Source of the DNA: Culturomica sp.
Lineage (GTDB): Bacteria > Bacteroidota > Bacteroidia > Bacteroidales > Marinifilaceae
Assembly: GCA_031271755.1 (NCBI GenBank)
Contig: JAISVB010000047.1
Coordinates: 1 to 64,000, forward strand
Direction of reading: 5' to 3'
Length of the DNA: 64,000 nucleotides
Below are positions 15,624-23,661 of the stretch, piece after piece (within the stretch, counting starts at the first letter, position 1; each line of letters begins with the position of its first letter). The notes beneath the pieces are model-generated. The model had not been told where the DNA came from. It was given only the letters and a program-made list of their open reading frames with translations, and did not search any database. A program made the position numbers and the translations under genes.

Positions 15624-16970
15624 ATGATCAGATCTGTCTCCTTCCTGTTATTGGTGTTGCTTGCAGCCGGCATGCAATCCGCCGCCACGCCTGTTTCGGA
15701 TAAACTCCGCGCCATCTCTGCCGTCAGCGATGTCCGGGAAGTGGCTGTCGGCCCGTTCGAGTCCTGTTACGAATTCTGGTTCGAACAGCCGGTAGACCAT
15801 GCGCATCCGGACGGCGCTACGTTTAAACAGCGGGTGCTGCTGGGGCACAAAAAACAGGAAGCTCCCGTCGTCGTGGAATTGCCGGGCGGCCCCATTGAAT
15901 CCTCCGACGAAGGAGAACTGCCCGGCGAAACGGAACTCTCCAGCCTGTTGAAAGGAAACCAACTCATCATCGAACACCGCTTTTTTGCCGGCAGCATACC
16001 CGAAAACGGGGAGATCCCCTGGGAATACCTCACCATCCGGCAGGCGGCTGCGGACCAGCACGCCGTCATCCAAGCCCTCAAAGCGCAGCTCTACCCGGCC
16101 AACAAATGGATCACGACCGGTACCGGACAAGGGGGGCAGTCCGCTATTTTCCACCGCTATTTTTACCCGGAAGATGCGCACGTAACCGTTCCGTATGTGG
16201 CGCCCCTGAATCTGGATCGTACGGATCCGCGGATCAGGAAATTTTTAGACAGGATCGGCTCCACCAAGATCTCCGTTGCGGCAGTGGTGTTCGGCGCAGA
16301 GGTGGCGTGGGCCTGTAAATGGAGCGTCCACGACTTCCAGATGCTCTGTTTCGAACAGTTGGACAGGTTGCTGCCGCTCATCGCAGAGATCGTACAAGAA
16401 CAGGGATACACCTTTGAAACCGTGGGGGGCCTGAAACGCGCCGTACAACTGATCATCCTGGAAAACCGATTCTCCTTCTGGCGGTGGGGGCATCCCTGCG
16501 GCAGCATCCCCGATCCGGAAGACGATCCGGAGTTGATCGCCGATCACCTGCTTCAGGTTTCCGATCCGTCGTTTTTTGACGACAAACACCTGGCGGAACG
16601 GCAGCCCTTCTTTTACACAGCCTTTACGGAAACCGGCCTGTACGATTACAACGTCAAACCGTTCCGGAAGTTCCTGCCGGACAAAGAGAACATTACCTTC
16701 GCTTTTGCCCTGCCGCCCGGAGCGGAGCGGAAACCTTTCAACAAAACACAGATGGAAGAGATCAATCGCTGGTTGCAAACCGATGCGGAGAAGATGCTTT
16801 TCATCTACGGCGGCCTGGATCCCTGGACGGCTACCGCTGTCGATCTGAAACAGAACGGCAAATGCCAAAAATACCTGCAGGGAGGCGCGCACCACGGTTG
16901 CCGGATCGCGACCTTCGAAGGGCCTTCCAAAATGGGGATATTGGAAACTTTGAAGGAGTGGTTGCAATGA
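15624..16970 (+). CDS. Exported peptidase S37 (PS-10) family protein, nucleophile position changed
   Basis: 448 aa. A signal peptide (MIRSVSFLLLVLLAAGMQSA) is followed by an alpha/beta-hydrolase of peptidase family S37, the PS-10 tripeptidyl-aminopeptidase type. Family blocks seen: WFEQPVDHAHPDGATFKQRV, EHRFF, WEYLTIRQAAADQHAVI, HRYFYPEDA, VPYVAPLN, and the C-terminal LFIYGGLDPWTA (Asp) and GGAHHGCRI (His). The nucleophile elbow is normally TGxSKGGQT; here it is TGTGQGGQS, putting Gly168 where Ser is expected. The Asp and His positions remain. It may be a catalytically dead binding protein, or Ser173 or another residue may substitute. Stop codons of this gene and of waaA abut. Confidence 0.8.
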   Translation: MIRSVSFLLLVLLAAGMQSAATPVSDKLRAISAVSDVREVAVGPFESCYEFWFEQPVDHAHPDGATFKQRVLLGHKKQEAPVVVELPGGPIESSDEGELPGETELSSLLKGNQLIIEHRFFAGSIPENGEIPWEYLTIRQAAADQHAVIQALKAQLYPANKWITTGTGQGGQSAIFHRYFYPEDAHVTVPYVAPLNLDRTDPRIRKFLDRIGSTKISVAAVVFGAEVAWACKWSVHDFQMLCFEQLDRLLPLIAEIVQEQGYTFETVGGLKRAVQLIILENRFSFWRWGHPCGSIPDPEDDPELIADHLLQVSDPSFFDDKHLAERQPFFYTAFTETGLYDYNVKPFRKFLPDKENITFAFALPPGAERKPFNKTQMEEINRWLQTDAEKMLFIYGGLDPWTATAVDLKQNGKCQKYLQGGAHHGCRIATFEGPSKMGILETLKEWLQ

Positions 16971-18200
16971 TCAGTCGTGCCGGGCAAGTGCGCGTACAAT
17001 CACGGCAGTAGCGCCCAATTGGCTGTTTACGTACTCGCCGGCTCTCCTTCCTGCCGCTTCCCGGATCGGGTCGGAAGCCGTCAGGGTGTCTAACAACTCT
17101 TTTAACTCACCGGCTGTCCGGATGGAAAAAGCCCCGCCGCGCTCCTTCAACTCAACCGCCTCCCGGAACTTCCCGAACTTGGGGCCGAACAACACGGGAA
17201 TGCCGTACACGGCTGCTTCCGGCGTATTGTGTATCCCGGCTCCGAATCCCCCTCCGATGTAAGCGATCTTCCCATACCGGTACACGGACGAGAGCAACCC
17301 GATGCAGTCGATGATCAATACGTCGGCGTTTTCCCCTGCTATATACCGACTGAACCGGACTGCCGGTTTCCGGCATTTGTCCAGGATGGAACGGAGACGG
17401 GATTCGTGGATCTCGTGCGGGGCGATGATCAGTTTATATGGGCCGGAATAGTCGTTCATATAAGCTAAAAGCAGCTCCTCGTCCGGCCCCCAAGTGCTTC
17501 CGCAGACTAAGGCGGGCGCCCCGTTCAGGAATTGTTCGACCTGCTCTATCCGCAACGCGTCGGCGGCGATCTGTTTGACCCGGTCAAAGCGCGTATCGCC
17601 CGTCTGCTCCGCCTGCTGCACGCCGATGGAGGCCAGCAGCCGCACGGATCCGCTGTCCTGTACGAACAGGCGGGTAAAGTATCCCAGCATGCGGCGGTGC
17701 AGGCCGCCCCAGCTTTTGAAAAAGGGCTGTTCCTTCCGGAAAATAGCCGAGATCAGGTAGGTGGGGATGCAGCGGCGATGCAGTTCATTCAGGTAGTTGT
17801 ACCAAAATTCGTATTTGATGAACACCGCCGCAGCGGGCTGTAAAGTTTGGACAAAGAACCGGGCGTTGGAAGGGGTATCGGCCGGCAGGTACAGGATGTA
17901 GTCGGCCCCGCTGTAGTTTTTCCGGACTTCGTAGCCGGAGGGCGAAAAAAACGTGAGCAGGATCCGCGTTTCCGGCTCCTGCCGTTTCAGCGCTTCCATC
18001 ACCGGCCGCCCCTGCTCAAATTCACCTAAGGAAGCTGCGTGAAACCACACCAACCGCCCTTTTTCCGCCGCAATCTCCCGGATTTTTCCCCGCACCCCTT
18101 TCCGGCCTCTCACCCAAAGCCTCGCTTTGGCGTGGAAAGGTGCAGCCAGCCGGATCCCCGCCGTATAAGCGGCAATCCCCAGATCATACATCACTGCCAT
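16971..18200 (-). CDS. waaA: 3-deoxy-D-manno-octulosonic acid (Kdo) transferase
   Basis: 409 aa, GT30 family. It adds Kdo from CMP-Kdo to lipid IVA at the inner membrane during LPS synthesis. Signatures: N-terminal membrane-associated stretch (YDLGIAAYTAGIRLAAPF), WFHAASLGEFEQGRPVMEAL (family form H-x-S-x-GE), FFSPSGYEVRKNY, VFIKYEFWYNYLNEL, GDTRFDRV, VCGSTWGPDEELLLAY, IIAPHEIHESRL and IGGGFGAGIHNTPEAAVYG. ATG 18198-18200 has AAGG upstream; a second ATG at 18191 (MYDLG) is almost as good. A TTG at 18230 is rejected because it lies before the promoter box at 18217-18224. Confidence 0.94.
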   Translation of the reverse strand: MAVMYDLGIAAYTAGIRLAAPFHAKARLWVRGRKGVRGKIREIAAEKGRLVWFHAASLGEFEQGRPVMEALKRQEPETRILLTFFSPSGYEVRKNYSGADYILYLPADTPSNARFFVQTLQPAAAVFIKYEFWYNYLNELHRRCIPTYLISAIFRKEQPFFKSWGGLHRRMLGYFTRLFVQDSGSVRLLASIGVQQAEQTGDTRFDRVKQIAADALRIEQVEQFLNGAPALVCGSTWGPDEELLLAYMNDYSGPYKLIIAPHEIHESRLRSILDKCRKPAVRFSRYIAGENADVLIIDCIGLLSSVYRYGKIAYIGGGFGAGIHNTPEAAVYGIPVLFGPKFGKFREAVELKERGGAFSIRTAGELKELLDTLTASDPIREAAGRRAGEYVNSQLGATAVIVRALARHD

Positions 18201-18216
18201 GTAAACCTTTTTGGTG

Positions 18217-18224
18217 CAAATATA
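18217..18224 (-). promoter_or_regulatory. -7 box for waaA
   Basis: The minus strand reads TATATTTG, 17 bp upstream of the chosen ATG. The box is part of a 17-bp stretch that is repeated at 18291-18307. Confidence 0.45.
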
Positions 18225-18307
18225 GCGCAAACCGAGTGCAATTGTGAAAGCTTGCTTTCAAAAATTGCCGGGGTGCGGCCTATATTCTGTAAATATAGCG
18301 CAAACCG
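18218..18307. repeat. 17-bp direct repeat between waaA and metK
   Basis: AAATATAGCGCAAACCG occurs at 18218-18234 and again, base for base, at 18291-18307. The first copy contains the minus-strand promoter box of waaA; in the second the first box base is changed (T before AAATATA instead of C). It may be a duplicated promoter region or a small operator pair. Confidence 0.55.
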
Positions 18308-18381
18308 GGAGATAAACGCATATTGTCCGCCTTTTCCCAGTTTTTTTCAGATCAAAAATACACGAAAAGGAAATCTTTTAC

Positions 18382-18389
18382 TATATTTG
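18382..18389 (+). promoter_or_regulatory. -7 box for the metK leader
   Basis: TATATTTG matches TAnnTTTG. A start about 7-11 bases downstream falls just before the first base of the SAM-II aptamer at 18401, as expected for a riboswitch transcript. Confidence 0.6.
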
Positions 18390-18400
18390 CGGCGTTAAAT

Positions 18401-18447
18401 GTGGAAAGATTTGGCTGATTGCAACCACAGAAAAAAATTGCTAAAAC
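18401..18447 (+). promoter_or_regulatory. SAM-II riboswitch aptamer
   Basis: The plus strand matches the SAM-II consensus in order: P1 left arm GTGG, loop AAAGATTTG (consensus GAUUUG), connector GCTGA, TTGCAA, P1 right arm CCAC, an A-rich loop, and the pseudoknot strand TTGCTAAAA (consensus GCUAAA). In known SAM-II RNAs the GCUAAA strand pairs back into the P1 loop when S-adenosylmethionine is bound. The element stands immediately after a promoter box and leads the metK gene, whose product makes the ligand, so feedback control of SAM synthesis is inferred. The ATG lies 103 bases further on, more than usual for this class. Confidence 0.8.
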
Positions 18448-18507
18448 GCATGCTTCTGAAAAACAACCATCCAGTATTTCCCTGAGTATTAATTTGTGAT
18501 TCTGATA

Positions 18508-18523
18508 CCAAGCCTGCGCTTGG
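18508..18523 (+). other. Hairpin in the metK leader
   Basis: A perfect stem CCAAGC/GCTTGG with a 4-base loop CTGC lies between the riboswitch and the metK ATG. It is not followed by a T run, so it is not a standard terminator. It might help pass on the riboswitch state, but this is only a guess. Confidence 0.35.
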
Positions 18524-18549
18524 GGTTGAATCTGAAATCTAAATTAAAA

Positions 18550-19833
18550 ATGGGATATTTATTTACTTCCGAATCCGTGTCCGAGGGGCATCCGGACAAA
18601 GTGGCAGACCAGATCTCCGATGCCGTTTTAGACAAAATCCTCGCTTTTGACCCCGAAGCAAAGGTCGCTTGCGAAACCCTGGTCACGACCGGACAAACGG
18701 TCATTGCCGGGGAGATCAAAACAAAAACCTACGTCGACATTCCGATGGTGGCCCGCGACGTGATCAACGAGATCGGGTACACCAAAAGTGAGTACATGTT
18801 CGACGGCAGCAGTTGCGGCGTACTGCTGGCGGTACACGAACAGTCGCCCGACATCAACCGCGGAGTGGTGCGGGAAGACCCGATGGAGCAGGGCGCCGGC
18901 GACCAGGGAATGATGTTCGGGTACGCCTGCAACGAAACGGACAATTACATGCCGCTTCCCCTGGAACTGTCGCACCTGTTGCTGTACGAACTGGCCCAAC
19001 TGCGCAAAGAGGGGCAGTTGATGAAGTACCTCCGTCCCGACTCCAAGTCGCAGGTAACGGTGGAATACGGAGAGAACGGAAAACCGCAGCGGATCCATAC
19101 CATTGTGGTATCGACCCAGCACGACGATTTTATCCTGCCGGTGAATACATCCCCGGAGGCTCAGTTGAAAGCGGACGAGGCGATGGTGGAGTGGATCCGG
19201 AAAGACATTACCGACATCCTGCTTCCGCGGGTGAAAGCCAAATTGCCCCAACGGGTACAGGCCCTGTTCGACAAAAACCTGATCCTGTACGTGAATCCGA
19301 CGGGAAAATTCGTCATCGGCGGGCCGCACGGAGATACCGGGCTGACCGGCCGCAAGATCATTGTGGATACCTATGGCGGGAAGGGTGCACACGGCGGCGG
19401 AGCCTTTTCCGGGAAAGACCCTTCCAAAGTAGACCGCTCGGCTGCTTACGCCGCCCGCCACATTGCTAAAAATATGGTGGCCGCCGGGATCGCAGAGGAG
19501 ATGTTGATCCAGATCTCGTACGCCATCGGTGTAGCCTGTCCGGTGGGTATTTTTGTAAATACCTACGGCACGGCGAAAGAAGGCGTTACCGACGCGCAGA
19601 TCGCAGAGAAGATCTCCGAACTGTTCGACCTCCGGCCCAAAGCCATCGAAGAGCGCCTGAAATTGCGCAATCCCATTTATCAAGAGACAGCCAGCTACGG
19701 ACACATGGGACGTACCCCCCGCGTCGTCAAAAAAGTATTCACCTCCAACTACTGGAATACGGTGGAAAAAGAGGTAGAACTGTTCACCTGGGAAAAATTG
19801 GATTACGTGGACACCATCAAAAAGGCTTTTTAA
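18550..19833 (+). CDS. metK: S-adenosylmethionine synthetase
   Basis: 427 aa. It makes S-adenosylmethionine from methionine and ATP in the cytosol. N-terminal [20 protein letters not shown] with the catalytic HPDK, the ATP/substrate loop [10 protein letters not shown], the hexapeptide [12 protein letters not shown], and [20 protein letters not shown], all as in the family. The ATG at 18550 follows an A-rich leader; a possible start 54 bp upstream lacks family homology. A strong bidirectional terminator follows at 19851-19880. The gene has its own promoter and a SAM-II riboswitch and appears monocistronic. Confidence 0.97.
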   Translation: MGYLFTSESVSEGHPDKVADQISDAVLDKILAFDPEAKVACETLVTTGQTVIAGEIKTKTYVDIPMVARDVINEIGYTKSEYMFDGSSCGVLLAVHEQSPDINRGVVREDPMEQGAGDQGMMFGYACNETDNYMPLPLELSHLLLYELAQLRKEGQLMKYLRPDSKSQVTVEYGENGKPQRIHTIVVSTQHDDFILPVNTSPEAQLKADEAMVEWIRKDITDILLPRVKAKLPQRVQALFDKNLILYVNPTGKFVIGGPHGDTGLTGRKIIVDTYGGKGAHGGGAFSGKDPSKVDRSAAYAARHIAKNMVAAGIAEEMLIQISYAIGVACPVGIFVNTYGTAKEGVTDAQIAEKISELFDLRPKAIEERLKLRNPIYQETASYGHMGRTPRVVKKVFTSNYWNTVEKEVELFTWEKLDYVDTIKKAF

Positions 19834-19850
19834 CAAGACTTTGAACCATA

Positions 19851-19880
19851 AAAAAGAGTTGCCTCCGAGCAACTCTTTTT
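19851..19880 (+). terminator. Bidirectional terminator between metK and the Zn-peptidase gene
   Basis: Arms AAAAAGAGTTGC and GCAACTCTTTTT are perfect complements around a 6-base loop, with A and T runs at both ends. It lies 17 bp after the metK stop and 26 bp from the end of the convergent gene, so it can serve both. Confidence 0.8.
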
Positions 19881-19906
19881 TATACCTTTCAGAAAGGCCG
19901 GCCTTC

Positions 19907-20584
19907 TTAATTCCTTCTCCCCATATAGATCATGATGTAATACAACAAGGTCGCCAAAGAGGAGAGCGCTGCGATCACATATGTGTAAGCAGCCCATTTC
20001 AAAGCGTCCTGCGCATACCCCTGGGTTTGGGAAGTAGTGATCCCGCTGGTGCGGAGCCATGTCAGCGCCCGGTGGCTGGCGTCGATCTCCACCGGCAGCG
20101 TGATAAAGCTGAAAAGCGTGGTGGTGGCGAACAGGATGATCCCTGCCAGCAACAACTGGGGGAATGTGTTCACGAGCAGGATCCCTGCCAGCAAAAGCCA
20201 CTGTACCCATTGCGAAGCGAAACTGACAACCGGCACCAAAGCCGAGCGCATCTCCAGCATACTGTACGCTTTGGCATGTTGCACGGCATGGCCGCATTCG
20301 TGTGCGGCGACGGCGGCTGCAGCAATGCTGTTCCCGTTGTACACCTCTCTGCTCAGGTTGATGGTGCGGTCTTTGGGGTTGTAGTGGTCGGTCAGGCGTC
20401 CTTCCACACTGCCGATCCGCACCCCGGTGATCCCATTGTCCCGCAACATCTTTTCGACCACCTCCCGCCCGGTCAGCCCGTCGGCGGTCGGTATCTTCGA
20501 ATATTTTTCAAATTTACTTTTCAACTGGTAGTTGATTAACCAACCCAGAAGCATGAATGCGATAAAAATAACCCAGATCATCAT
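19907..20584 (-). CDS. Membrane zinc metallopeptidase (YugP family)
   Basis: 225 aa. One N-terminal membrane helix (MMIWVIFIAFMLLGWLINY), then a catalytic region with VAAHECGHAVQHA, the HExxH zinc motif. Two further membrane segments follow around 130-165 (QWLLLAGILLVN, LLLAGIILFATTTLFSFITL), the conserved third-ligand region LPVEIDASHRAL, and a last helix at the C-terminus. The layout agrees with neutral zinc metallopeptidase family 2 (YugP). Substrate unknown. The ATG at 20582-20584 is chosen; a TTG 48 bp upstream would only add a basic stretch. Confidence 0.88.
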   Translation of the reverse strand: MMIWVIFIAFMLLGWLINYQLKSKFEKYSKIPTADGLTGREVVEKMLRDNGITGVRIGSVEGRLTDHYNPKDRTINLSREVYNGNSIAAAAVAAHECGHAVQHAKAYSMLEMRSALVPVVSFASQWVQWLLLAGILLVNTFPQLLLAGIILFATTTLFSFITLPVEIDASHRALTWLRTSGITTSQTQGYAQDALKWAAYTYVIAALSSLATLLYYIMIYMGRRN

Positions 20585-20638
20585 GGTTTGTTGTAATTTA
20601 TGTGTTTTATTTTTCCGGCATATAAAATGCAAAAATCA

Positions 20639-20650
20639 TGCCGATCGGCA
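20639..20650. repeat. 12-bp perfect palindrome in a divergent promoter region
   Basis: TGCCGATCGGCA reads the same on both strands. It lies between the Zn-peptidase gene (minus) and the EF-G paralogue (plus), 54 bp and 138 bp from their start codons. It could be a regulator binding site; nothing nearby tells which. Confidence 0.4.
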
Positions 20651-20788
20651 AAATTAACAAAAACTGCCAAGAGTGAAACGAATGGAATGTGAAAGGTGTT
20701 GTTGTTTTTTCCAAATATTGTGATTATTTTGGGGACGCTTTTCAAAGTTTGAAAAGTGGTGTAGAATCATTAAAAAATTATTACAACC

Positions 20789-22945
20789 ATGAAAACCTAT
20801 AGTCCGAACGAGATCAAAAACATCGCTCTCGTAGGCAGTGCAGGTTCCGGAAAAACCACACTGGCCGAAGCGATGATGTACGAGGGCGGGGTCATCCCGC
20901 GCAGAGGTAGCGTATCTGCTAAGAATACCTCCTCCGATTACCGGCCCGTTGAACAGGAGTACGGCTCTTCCGTCTTCCCGGCAGTATTGTACGCCGAGTG
21001 GAAAGAGCAGAAACTGAACTTTATCGATACTCCGGGGGCCGATGATTTTGTGGGAGGCGTTATCTCTGCGCTGGAAGTAGCCGATTCCGCCGTTATGGTC
21101 GTGAACGCCGTAAAAGGGGTGGAAGTGGGAACCGAGATCACCGCCCGGAATGTAAAGAAAAAAAACAAGCCGATGATATTGATCGTGAACCAGTTGGATC
21201 ACGAAAAAGCCAACTTTGAACAGACGGTGGAGCAGATCAAAGCTTCGTTCGGGGCGAAAGCGGTGCAGATTCAGTATCCGGTAAATCCGGGCACGGGTTT
21301 CAACCGGGTGGTGGATGTATTGAAAATGGAGATGTACCAGTGGAAACCGGAAGGCGGAAAACCGGACGTATTGCCGATCCCCGCCGAAGAACAGGAAAAA
21401 GCCAACGAACTGCACAACGCCCTGATAGAAGCCGCCGCCGAGAACGACGAAAAATTGATGGAGCTCTACTTTGAAAAAGGCAGCCTGACGGAAGACGAAA
21501 TGCGCGTGGGGATCCGGGCCGGCCTCATCAAGCGGGACATGTTCCCGGTATTCTGCGTCTCGGCGGAGAAAGACATGTGCGTGCGCCGTTTCATGGAGTT
21601 TCTGGTCAACGTGGCGCCCAGTGCGGCGTCCATGCCGGGGCGTGTAACCATAGACGGGGAGCTGGTTCCGTACAACGAAAAAGGCCCGCTTTCCATTTTT
21701 GTTTTTGCGACGACGATCGAGCCGCATCTGGGAGAGATCAGTTATTTCAAGATCATGTCCGGCACCCTGAAAGAGGGAGACGACCTGAACAATATGACCA
21801 ACGGGACCAAAGAGCGCTTTTCGCAGCTCTTCGCCGTAGCCGGTAAAAACCGCACCAAAATTACGGAGATGCGGGCCGGGGATATCGGTGCAACGGTAAA
21901 ACTGAAAAACACCAAAAACGGGGATACCCTGAACGAAAAAGATTGCGAATACAAATTCCCCGGCTTCAAATACCCGGAACCGCGTTACCGGACAGCCGTA
22001 AAAGCCGCCAATAAAAACGACGACGAAAAGGTAACGGAGGTGCTCTACCGGATGCACGAAGAGGATCCCTCCCTGCTGGTGGAATACTCCAAAGAGTTGA
22101 AACAGTTGCTCGTATCGGGACAGGGAGAATTCCACCTGAATACGATGAAGTGGCGCATGGGACACAACGACAAATTGGAGATCGAATTCGTAGCGCCGAA
22201 AATCCCGTACCGGGAAACCATCACCCAATACTCCCAGGCCGACTACCGCCACAAAAAACAGTCCGGAGGCGCCGGGCAATTCGGGGAAGTGCACATGGTC
22301 ATCGAACCGTACGAAGAGGGAATGCCGGATCCGACCACTTACAAGATCGGAGGCGTAGACACCAAGATCAGCGTAAAAGGAAAAGAGGAGCACCACTTGC
22401 CCTGGGGCGGGAAATTGCTGTTTTACAACTGCATCGTGGGTGGCGTCATCGAAGCCCGCTTTATGCCCGCCATCCTGAAAGGGATCATGGAAAAAATGGA
22501 AGAGGGGCCGCTGACGGGCTCTTACGCCCGGGACATCCGGGTGTGTGTGTACGACGGGAAAATGCACCAGGTGGACTCCAACGAAATTTCGTTCCGTTTG
22601 GCCGGACGGCATGCTTTCAGTGAAGCGTTCAAAAAAGCCAACCCGAAGGTGTTGGAGCCGATCTACGATGTAGAGGTGCTGGTGCCGGAAGAGGACATGG
22701 GGGATGTAATGGGCGACCTGCAAACCCGCCGCGCCATGATCATGGGCATGGACACCGACAGCGGTTTCCAGAAGATCATGGCCAAAGTACCCCTGAAAGA
22801 GATGCAGCGCTACTCCACTGCTTTGAGCTCCATTACCGGCGGCCGCGCCACCTTCTCCATGAAGTTCTCCGGTTACGAAAAGGTGCCGGCGGAGATTCAG
22901 GACGAGTTGTTGAAGAGCTACAAAGAGTCGGACGACGACGAATAA
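20789..22945 (+). CDS. fusA2: Elongation factor G paralogue (EF-G2 type) lacking the catalytic His
   Basis: 718 aa with all five EF-G domains: G domain 1-280, with P-loop GSAGSGKTT (canonical GHIDAGKTT), NQLD in place of NKxD, domain II, III, IV (SGGAGQFGEVHM near 491-502) and V (GDLQTRRAMIMGMD). The G3 motif is DTPGADDF instead of DTPGHVDF, so the GTP-hydrolysing histidine is Ala at position 84. Bacteroides thetaiotaomicron has an EF-G2 described as promoting translocation without GTP hydrolysis during carbon starvation; this protein looks like that type, though orthology was not tested. The standard fusA, expected in the str operon, is not in the window. The gene stands alone upstream, with rsmE starting 6 bp after its stop. 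Confidence 0.85.
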   Translation: MKTYSPNEIKNIALVGSAGSGKTTLAEAMMYEGGVIPRRGSVSAKNTSSDYRPVEQEYGSSVFPAVLYAEWKEQKLNFIDTPGADDFVGGVISALEVADSAVMVVNAVKGVEVGTEITARNVKKKNKPMILIVNQLDHEKANFEQTVEQIKASFGAKAVQIQYPVNPGTGFNRVVDVLKMEMYQWKPEGGKPDVLPIPAEEQEKANELHNALIEAAAENDEKLMELYFEKGSLTEDEMRVGIRAGLIKRDMFPVFCVSAEKDMCVRRFMEFLVNVAPSAASMPGRVTIDGELVPYNEKGPLSIFVFATTIEPHLGEISYFKIMSGTLKEGDDLNNMTNGTKERFSQLFAVAGKNRTKITEMRAGDIGATVKLKNTKNGDTLNEKDCEYKFPGFKYPEPRYRTAVKAANKNDDEKVTEVLYRMHEEDPSLLVEYSKELKQLLVSGQGEFHLNTMKWRMGHNDKLEIEFVAPKIPYRETITQYSQADYRHKKQSGGAGQFGEVHMVIEPYEEGMPDPTTYKIGGVDTKISVKGKEEHHLPWGGKLLFYNCIVGGVIEARFMPAILKGIMEKMEEGPLTGSYARDIRVCVYDGKMHQVDSNEISFRLAGRHAFSEAFKKANPKVLEPIYDVEVLVPEEDMGDVMGDLQTRRAMIMGMDTDSGFQKIMAKVPLKEMQRYSTALSSITGGRATFSMKFSGYEKVPAEIQDELLKSYKESDDDE

Positions 22946-22951
22946 TTACCG

Positions 22952-23656
22952 ATGCACCTCTTTTACACACCGGATATCGAAGGCGATGTCTACACCTTGT
23001 CCGCGGACGAGTCGAAACATTGTGTCCGGGTGTTGCGGTTGACGGAAGGAGCGGAAGTGGTGTTGGTGGACGGCGCGGGGGGATGGTACCGCTGCGCCGT
23101 CGACCGGGCCGATGCAAGAGGGTGTACCGTGCAGGTGCTGGAGAAACAGGCCGGATACGGGAAACGTCCCTTCCGGCTGCACCTGGCGGTGGCTCCGACC
23201 AAAAACATCGACCGGACGGAGTGGATGCTGGAAAAGTGTACCGAGATCGGAACAGATGCGTTCACCCTGCTCCGCACGGCCCGTTCGGAACGGAAAACGG
23301 TCAACGACGAACGTTTGGAAAAGGTGATCGTTTCGGCGATGAAACAATCCCTGAAAACGTACAAACCGGAATGGAACGGAATGACGGATTTCCGGCAGGT
23401 CGTCCGGCAGGGTTCCGAACCCCGGAAATTCATCGCCCATTGCCATGAAGGTGAAAAAGCCCGGTTGGAAGAGGTATATGCTCCGGGAGAGGATGCGCTG
23501 ATCCTGATCGGGCCGGAAGGGGATTTTTCCCCGGAAGAGGTAGCATGGGCGACAGCCGCCGGTTTTGTCCCCATCACGCTGGGAGAAAGCCGCTTGCGTA
23601 CAGAAACGGCAGGCATTGTAGCTTGTCACAGTATCCATTTTATAAACAAACAGTAG
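22952..23656 (+). CDS. rsmE: 16S rRNA (uracil-1498-N3)-methyltransferase
   Basis: 234 aa, SPOUT-class RsmE, which methylates U1498 of 16S rRNA using SAM. PUA-like N-terminus (HLFYTPDIEGDVYTLSADES, KHCVRVLRL), then LAVAPTKNIDRTEWMLEKCT, RTARSERK, SAMKQSLKTYKPEW, and the trefoil-knot SAM site LILIGPEGDFSPEEVAWA then ITLGESRLRTETAGIVA. All are close to consensus. Starts 6 bp after the EF-G paralogue and ends 5 bp before the DUF4159 gene, so three genes with ribosome-related and unknown roles are probably cotranscribed. Confidence 0.95.
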   Translation: MHLFYTPDIEGDVYTLSADESKHCVRVLRLTEGAEVVLVDGAGGWYRCAVDRADARGCTVQVLEKQAGYGKRPFRLHLAVAPTKNIDRTEWMLEKCTEIGTDAFTLLRTARSERKTVNDERLEKVIVSAMKQSLKTYKPEWNGMTDFRQVVRQGSEPRKFIAHCHEGEKARLEEVYAPGEDALILIGPEGDFSPEEVAWATAAGFVPITLGESRLRTETAGIVACHSIHFINKQ

Positions 23657-23661
23657 CTGAC

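Noticed and set aside
18508..18523. Hairpin in the metK leader as a transcription terminator
   Set aside because: The stem is not followed by a T run, so it was listed only as a hairpin.
20654..22723. Long open frame (689 codons) on the minus strand opposite the EF-G paralogue
   Set aside because: It mirrors the codon pattern of the real gene, has no domain and no start region of its own; the plus-strand protein aligns end to end with EF-G.
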